Assembly (NCBI RefSeq): GCF_901000735.1
Contig: NC_081546.1
Location: 27,857,900-27,921,899 of the forward strand
Direction: 5' to 3'
DNA length: 64,000 nt
From: Corylus avellana
Lineage: Eukaryota > Streptophyta > Magnoliopsida > Fagales > Betulaceae
Shown: in pieces, positions 58,322-64,000 of the stretch
Numbering within the stretch: the first letter of the stretch is position 1
How the letters are laid out: every line of letters begins with the position of its first letter
Notes under the pieces: generated by a model
What the model was told of the DNA's origin: nothing
Databases searched by the model: none
Seen by the model: only the letters and a program-made list of their open reading frames with translations
Program-made: the position numbers and the translations under genes

Positions 58322-61213
58322 TTATACAGCAAAGATTGGCCTCTTTTGTTGTGGGTGCCAATAGGAATCTAGGTTTTCATCGTCATCATTATCATCACCA
58401 CAGCGTCTCTTTGAAAGTTGAACACCATCCATTAAATCTATCGTTTTCTCTTTATATCCATGTTCTAGATGGAATCCACAACTTTTAAAGAACCCTGATG
58501 AAAGATATCCCCGCTTGAATTTAAATATAACTCCAAGATTATCTATCTTTGGCCAAGAATGGTGTGCACTACGGTAATGCAAATATACATGATCTGAGCC
58601 GGCTAATTTGCCTATATTATCAGACTCGTGAAGATAGATTTGCTGACCATCATAGATGACTTCAACGAGAATTCGAAAAAAACGCTTACCTTGTACATCC
58701 TTTGTTCCAATAATAGCCGAGAAAGCAAATCTTCTATTCACCGAATCCAAATGTACATGATCATCGATATCTATTTCACACCAATCAGTATTTGATACCT
58801 CCTTACGATGGCTGAAGCAATCTGAAATCTTATTTCCTGGAAATATACAGTAAAATTCAAGGTCTCTAGGATGTCCCTGTTACACAGATATGACATATTT
58901 TCAGTGATAAGACATACAAATCAAGTCACACTAACAAGTATATATATATGTCAAAGAGAGCTATCTCACTCATGAAACGAATTTTTAGATCATCCCCCAG
59001 ATTTTCTCGCAGACCATGGCCATCGGAGAAGTCAATCAATTCAACCATTGGTAAATCATATGTACTATTAAATTGAAATCTTTCCAATGACGTGCATCCA
59101 GTCGCATATACCTTTTTTATATTTGGTGGAAGTTCTGGAATTTCTTCAAGTTGTTTGCAGCCGTTCAAGTAAAGCTCCTCTAATCCAACAAATCTGTTGA
59201 GCCATGTAGGAAGGCTGACAATAGCACTCCGTGAGAGATCTAGAACTTCCAAACTAGAAGGGCAATCAAGTTGAATAAAGAAATTTGATTCTGTTTTGAC
59301 ATTATTTCTATCACTCAATGATTGCTGTGGATTCCACATATTAAGCAATTGAGATCTTCTAGGTTCTTCTAAAAATTTTGCCAATGACTCGCACCCGTTT
59401 GCTTTCACTTCTACTACATTTGGTGGAAGTCATAAAATTTCTTGAAGTTCACTACAACCGACTATGCAAAGTTTCTTCAATCCAACAAATTTGTTGAGCC
59501 AAGCTGGAAGGTTGACAATGTTTCCAACACTCAACAATGGCAATGCCAAAGATGTGGTTTTTACCCCAGGCTTTGGTGGCTCCCATGTATTAACCGATTG
59601 AGATCTTCTAGGTTCTTCTAAGAATATTGCCAATGACATGCACTCCCTAGCTTGCACTTCTACTATATTTGGTGGAAGTTGGAAAATTTCTCAAAGTTGC
59701 TTGCATTCATTCAAATTAAGGATCTCCAAGTGTTGCAACTGATAAATGCTATTCGGAAGACTCAAGAGGTTTATGCAAAAGTGTAGATTTAATGTTTTAA
59801 TCGTACACAGGTATCCAATGGATGAAGGCAGTTTTTTATACCAATACAACAACTAAGAGAAAGTTCCTTCAAATGTTGCTACTTATGAATGCTATCAGGA
59901 AGATTTGTAAGTACCCAATAGATGAAGGAAGTTCCTCTATTCCAGAATGTTGCAAGTTGATGTACTCTAAACATTCCATTTGACACTCAATTTCAAGAAA
60001 CTTCTTAAGCCTTGAGCTTTCAAAAAGGTTAAGATATTTTAGAGATCTCAACTTGAGTCTTCTTGGAAAACTCGTAAGATTAGAGCAGCTTTCAAGATTC
60101 AAACGTACAAGCTCATCAAGGAATCCAACAGAACGATGAACCCTAACTAAATTTCTACAACACTTAAGATTCAATTCTTCTAAATTTGGAATACTTGAAA
60201 CATCCGGAATTTTTCTCAGGAATTCACAATAAGAAAAATCCATAATTTTCATGTTTTGGAAATTCTGTAAGAAAAAAAAAGGAAATAGATTAGTTTGAAC
60301 TTAAAAAGAAGTTTACAAAGTGTTAGGGGTGAACACCAATTTCAGATACTCAGTAGAATTAATCTACCCCTCTTTGTGCAAATTAAATAGTAACACAATA
60401 ACAAAATAATAATCAAGCAAACTCACAAGCAAAATACCAAGATTTTTACGTGGAAATCTCTCCAACGTGAAGGTAAAAACCACACGACCTAGTCCAGTTA
60501 AATCTTCCACTATCAACAATAATAAGTTTACAATTGTCTTCCCTAGAGAAATATCTAGAGGTTATCACCACATCAAGAATACATGCATTCTTGGATTAAA
60601 CATAAATTCATCACCCTAAAGTGGATTCCAATAAGAATAATGAAATATCTCACCAAGTAGGTATTAGCAACCAAGCGATTGGAGAGGAATTCCAACGATC
60701 GGCACCAGTCAATACGTAGCACTCGTCGTCAGGAGCAACACTCTAAAATTGTATCAAGATCGAACCACAAACAACCTTCTAATCTTTGACGGATGTGAAA
60801 AAGGCTTAACTTTTTTTTCTTCTTTTTCTTTTTCTTTTTTTTTTTACTAGTCCACGTGGGTTGGTCCCCACATAAAGAGGGACCACCCCCAACACAAAGC
60901 AATTGAAAACAAGAAAGATTAAAAACAATAATTCTACCTGCACTCTGTCCAATTTCTTGAGGTTACTATGCATCATCCTTAACTTAACAAGATCCTTTCC
61001 ACAAAAAATATTGGATGGTAGAGATTCTCCAGGATAGTTAAGCCAATCAAGCAATCTTTACTTATTAGAGAGAAAATTAGGATCTTCAGAAAAGTGTGCA
61101 TTGCGATGTATAAGTATTTTGAACCATTTCATCTTCTTGAAGGCTTTGGGATTCTAGTGTATCACATTTAGTTCAGGCAATTTTATCAACATGCCCTCAA
61201 CTTTTTTGGCTCC
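58322..61213 (-). pseudogene. TNL-D: LRR and C-JID part of a TNL gene
   Basis: Minus-strand exons are 61213-60938, 60264 to about 58965, and 58876-58322. TIR and NB-ARC exons are absent upstream. Exon 3 has two nonsense codons, at V-I-H-stop and S-N-K-stop. The LRR exon matches TNL-C almost word for word at first (KIMDFSYCEFLRKIPDVSS) but has a 43-bp deletion near 59909 and further small frame breaks. It then continues with blocks TNL-C has lost (LSRSAIVSLPTWLNRFVGL, ELPPNIKKVYATGCTSLERF). The donor after MSE reads GA instead of GT. The last exon, an intact C-JID ending SKRRCGDDNDDDENLD and then a short tail, is fully open. A complete solo LTR sits in intron 3. Confidence 0.9.
60321..60894. 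mobile_element. Solo LTR in TNL-D intron 3
   Basis: It starts TGTTAGGGGTGAACACC and ends GGGACCACCCCCAACA, with the perfect 5-bp target-site duplication CAAAG at 60316-60320 and 60895-60899. Removing it restores the intron as it appears in TNL-C. At 574 bp with no internal coding sequence, it is most simply a solo LTR left by LTR-LTR recombination. Confidence 0.9.
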
Positions 61214-62396
61214 CTAGCAAGACAATGTATAGTTAATTGTACTGGCAAAATCGTAACATGAACACTTACTAGAACTATAATTCTTTTCTTGATAAATTTA
61301 AATATTAGGTATTTATTACTTTGTAAAAAGAAATTAACAAGCTAATACAACATTTGTTTATCTTCGTATATTGGGGTCCACAAATGACGATTGATTTGGC
61401 AAAAAATTTGAGAAGTGTTTTTTAAAAAGCAAATATTGAGAAATATTTTTACAAAATAAAAGAAATATTGAAAAAGTTAATAATTTTTTTTTTTTTTTAA
61501 AAAAAAGTGTTGCTCAGTGTGGCAGCCGTCATATTGTTTATCTGGCAGCTAGGTGGAAATCGAGGGACCGCAAGATGTCAGGCGGCCTTCCCATGGACGC
61601 CAGATCTGTCCGGCAGCCACCTCTGGCAGGCAGCAACAACACTACCCCAACAATTTTACAAATGTTTTTACTAATACACAACCATGAAGCAGTCGAACTC
61701 TAATGTAATTATGGTATAATTTTAATTTGGTTTTGAAATTAAATTCATTCTACTTAGTTTCCAAGCACAATGAGAATTTATTCATTTAGGGGCATAGGCA
61801 CAAGTTGCGCACAACGGAGACAAGCAAAATTCTAACTCTAGAGAGTAGAGATAATAATGATTGTTGACTTGTTGTACAATATGTTTTACATATCAAGGGC
61901 AAACGATCGAGATTTTCTCTTCAAAACCTTCGATCTTCATCTCCCATTCTTCGTGCTCAAATTTTTCTCTGGTTTAGGTTCTATTGTTCAATTTGTTCCA
62001 TTGTTCCTTTAACAAATTAGGTTCTATTATTTCATTTTTATAATTTATTTTATTATAGTCAAAATATTTTTTTTGATAAATTGTGTTTGCTTAATTTGTT
62101 AATATTTGGAATTAAGTGTATCAAAGAGGTAGGGATTCATAAAAAATCGATTTCTTTTTGTAATGTTTATTTCTGTGCTTATGATTTTTCTGGTGAGTTT
62201 TGAATGAGTTTTTGACAATTTTTTTTTGTTGGTTTTGTTTTTTCAGCTCAATTGGTTGGTTGGTTTTGTTTTTTCAGCTCATAATTCATTTGCCAAATCA
62301 GGTTTTATTGTTCTATTTTTGTAATTTATTTTATTATAGTCGGAATATTTTTTTTTAAATCGTGTATGTTTAATTTGTTAATATTTTTAATCAAAC
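61214..62396. other. Spacer upstream of TNL-D, with a direct duplication before the hAT fragment
   Basis: 61214-61375 is intron-2-like sequence of the lost TNL-D 5' half. 61510-61640 is a GC-richer patch with repeated GGCAGC. 62020-62105 and 62300-62395 are direct repeats (TTATTTTATTATAGTC). No intact gene is seen. Confidence 0.55.
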
Positions 62397-62670
62397 ATGT
62401 CTACTAGAAAATATGCATCTGGATATGAAAAACTTAAAAAAAAAAAAAACACACACACAAATAGAAAAACTGATTGAAGCTCAAAGAGGAGTTTGAGGAG
62501 TTTTAAATAAATTTGTTATTAGCAATAAACAAAATATTGAGGATAATTTGAGTGAAAAACTAATAAATGAATAAGAAAATCATCAAAAGAATTATAAGAT
62601 AATGAAAATATTAGTGATGTAGCATGTATCTAACTCTATTGTTACAAATATTTATGACCCTAATAGAATG
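62397..62670 (+). pseudogene. hAT/TTF-type (zinc-finger MYM-like) transposase N-terminal fragment
   Basis: From the ATG at 62397 it reads MSTRKYASGYEKLKKKK, then after a slippage-prone A/CA tract IEKLIEAQRGV, NKFVISNKQNIEDNLSEKL, and near 62630 SNSIVTNIYDPNRM. This order resembles the N-terminus of plant hAT-derived TTF-type zinc-finger proteins. Frameshifts and at least three stops inactivate it. The catalytic part is absent. Confidence 0.65.
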
Positions 62671-63400
62671 TAATAGAATGCAACTAGCTAATGAAGGAAC
62701 TAATGACTGAAAAAATCTTAGTTGCAAATATTTATTTTCATTTTAAGTGCAGACCATGGCAGACTAGACTTATGCTTTGGCATGTGTTAGGGATCCTTTT
62801 GACTGCAATTTTCGTGCCACTCCTAGTGCAATTCACGGGCAAGATGAGATTATTGCTGTAACGAAACTATTGGAAGTCTCGTGCCCATCTAGTGAAAGGC
62901 CCCTTGCAATTTATGTGCTTCACCTTATCGAGTTAATTGGCCGAGCCTCTCCTATTTAGGTCTTTCTTTCAACGCTAGGCAAGACCTTCCTAATACAATT
63001 TTATTTCCTTGTTGGTTAATACTTCAGCTGGTCTTTCGTCTTCTTGTTCTGCATATGTGGCACCGTTTGTCATACTTCTAACATTAATGCATAGCCAAAT
63101 GGACTACATTAATGTTCATTTGATAACTGTTTGGAAAGCAGTGCATGGTTTCCCGAATTCTTGTGCATTGCTGAACATGATAATACCAAGGAAAGGTCCA
63201 GCTGCAACAATCAAAACTCTTCTACCAAAGAACCAGAGTTGCTAAACATTTAACTAAGAATTGAAAATCAATTCCTTGCCACACAATTCAAATAGACTCC
63301 AAATTGGAGTAGAAAACCAACTCAACGAGGAAGCAAAATATGTTGCAGGGCCCACGTGATATTGACTTGAGTAATTCAAGTTATACACAACAGTTAATGC
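62671..63400. other. Spacer with unidentified, more balanced sequence
   Basis: 62755-63250 is less AT-rich than its surroundings and has two short open frames (62777-62959 and 63009-63245) that I cannot assign. It may be a decayed gene fragment. The rest is featureless. Confidence 0.4.
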
Positions 63401-63649
63401 AGATGAAAGATAAGAATGACAATGAAACATGATACATCAGCCTGTAAGTGCAATGCAGCCTCAAGGAGAGGACTTGCAACGGTTAGCAAAGTAGTCCATT
63501 GGGAAATTCGCAAACCCTACAAGAAAAAGAGGAAAATGATGAGGTTTAACCACTATACATGCCTATTAACAAGCACCAAAACCTTAAAACAGTATAATTA
63601 AAAGAATTTTTCAACAAAGGTTTATTTTTTGAACCATATTTTGGATACC

Positions 63650-63818
63650 ATACCTGACTTGGATAGGTAGACTTATTTCCCATTGATGCCTAAGAAGAAG
63701 CCACTTTGTTGGGAAGAAACCATTCCACATGTCAAGTTGCCAAAAGTCCATGTCTTTATCAAAGTCCACCCGCCCAATCATCTCAGCAACTCCCCAAAAA
63801 CTGTCCAATTCCATTAAC
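63650..63818 (-). pseudogene. YTH-domain exon fragment, copy 2
   Basis: The acceptor TTTCAG (exon from 63818) is followed by VNGIGQF, then, after a one-base insertion in a T run, GVAEMIGRVDFDKDMDFWQ and MWNGFFPTKW. This is the conserved GVAEM...VDFD...DFWQ...W.G.FP.KW core of the YTH domain that binds N6-methyladenosine. After KW the match ends. It is the empty-site counterpart of the LINE-interrupted copy at 55.77-56.62 kb and lies on the same strand as TNL-D. Confidence 0.78.
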
Positions 63819-64000
63819 CTGAAATAATGAGAGTTAGAAAAGAATAGGTGTAACAGTAATATAACTTTACACAAGAGCATGACCATATTATCATAAGCAT
63901 CTAGCTAGCGCTTTAGCAAACAAGTCTCCAATGAAATTAAAATTAAGCAAAAGCATTTGGCTAGCTTATTTATGTACTCTAGTAACAACATCAGAGAATG

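Overview
The window is eukaryotic nuclear DNA from a dicot plant, most likely a woody perennial; I cannot name the species. It is AT-rich and intron-containing, and dominated by a TIR-NBS-LRR (TNL) disease-resistance gene cluster that has been duplicated, inverted and repeatedly hit by retrotransposons. Eight gaps are exactly 100 N (a placeholder for unknown size) and one is 235 N, so this is a draft scaffold. Most of the 100-N gaps lie inside TNL exons or retrotransposons, so absent segments may be assembly losses rather than real deletions.

Layout. 1-3.1 kb: intergenic DNA with MITEs, one nested inside another, then a stray 5' end (TATA box, 5'UTR acceptor and first 42 codons) of a signal recognition particle receptor alpha gene. 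3.4-4.5 kb: an NB-ARC pseudogene. 6.35-22.4 kb: a large inverted duplication (left arm 6.35-11.42 kb, right arm 18.48-22.39 kb) around TNL-A (11421-15878), the one TNL here with no internal stop in its visible exons. TNL-A is followed by broken exons of a YTH-domain (ECT-type m6A reader) gene. The right arm carries the promoter and start codon of a second, opposing TNL whose body falls in a gap. 23.45-34.02 kb: a Ty3/gypsy element of the Tat type, with gag-pol on the minus strand and an additional antisense ORF on the plus strand. 34.4-38.5 kb: a non-autonomous gypsy-like element with gag only, abutting the LRR exon of TNL-C (minus strand, 38.6-41.6 kb), which has a stop codon in its NB-ARC.

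43.4-46.4 kb: a decayed Ty1/copia element. 47.5-52.04 kb: a copia element of Sirevirus type with an extra ORF, duplicated polypurine tracts and an LTR carrying eight copies of a palindromic decamer. Its LTR ends exactly at the intron 1/exon 2 border of TNL-E (52.18-52.68 kb), leaving only a TIR exon. 55.78-56.44 kb: a 5'-truncated LINE with a 15-bp target-site duplication, inserted in a YTH-fragment module whose empty copy lies at 63.6 kb. 58.3-61.2 kb: TNL-D, an LRR plus C-JID pseudogene on the minus strand with a complete solo LTR in an intron. 62.4 kb: a hAT/TTF-type transposase fragment.

How it fits together: TNL proteins are intracellular immune receptors (TIR NADase, NB-ARC switch, LRR and C-JID sensing). 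Of five or six TNL units, only TNL-A looks potentially functional. The others are decayed or truncated, or were truncated by transposons. The TNL plus YTH-fragment association occurs in the same relative orientation at TNL-A and TNL-D, and a third YTH piece at 63.6 kb suggests the cluster grew by copying a larger TNL-ECT block. I found no tRNA, rRNA, CRISPR or prokaryotic-type operon.
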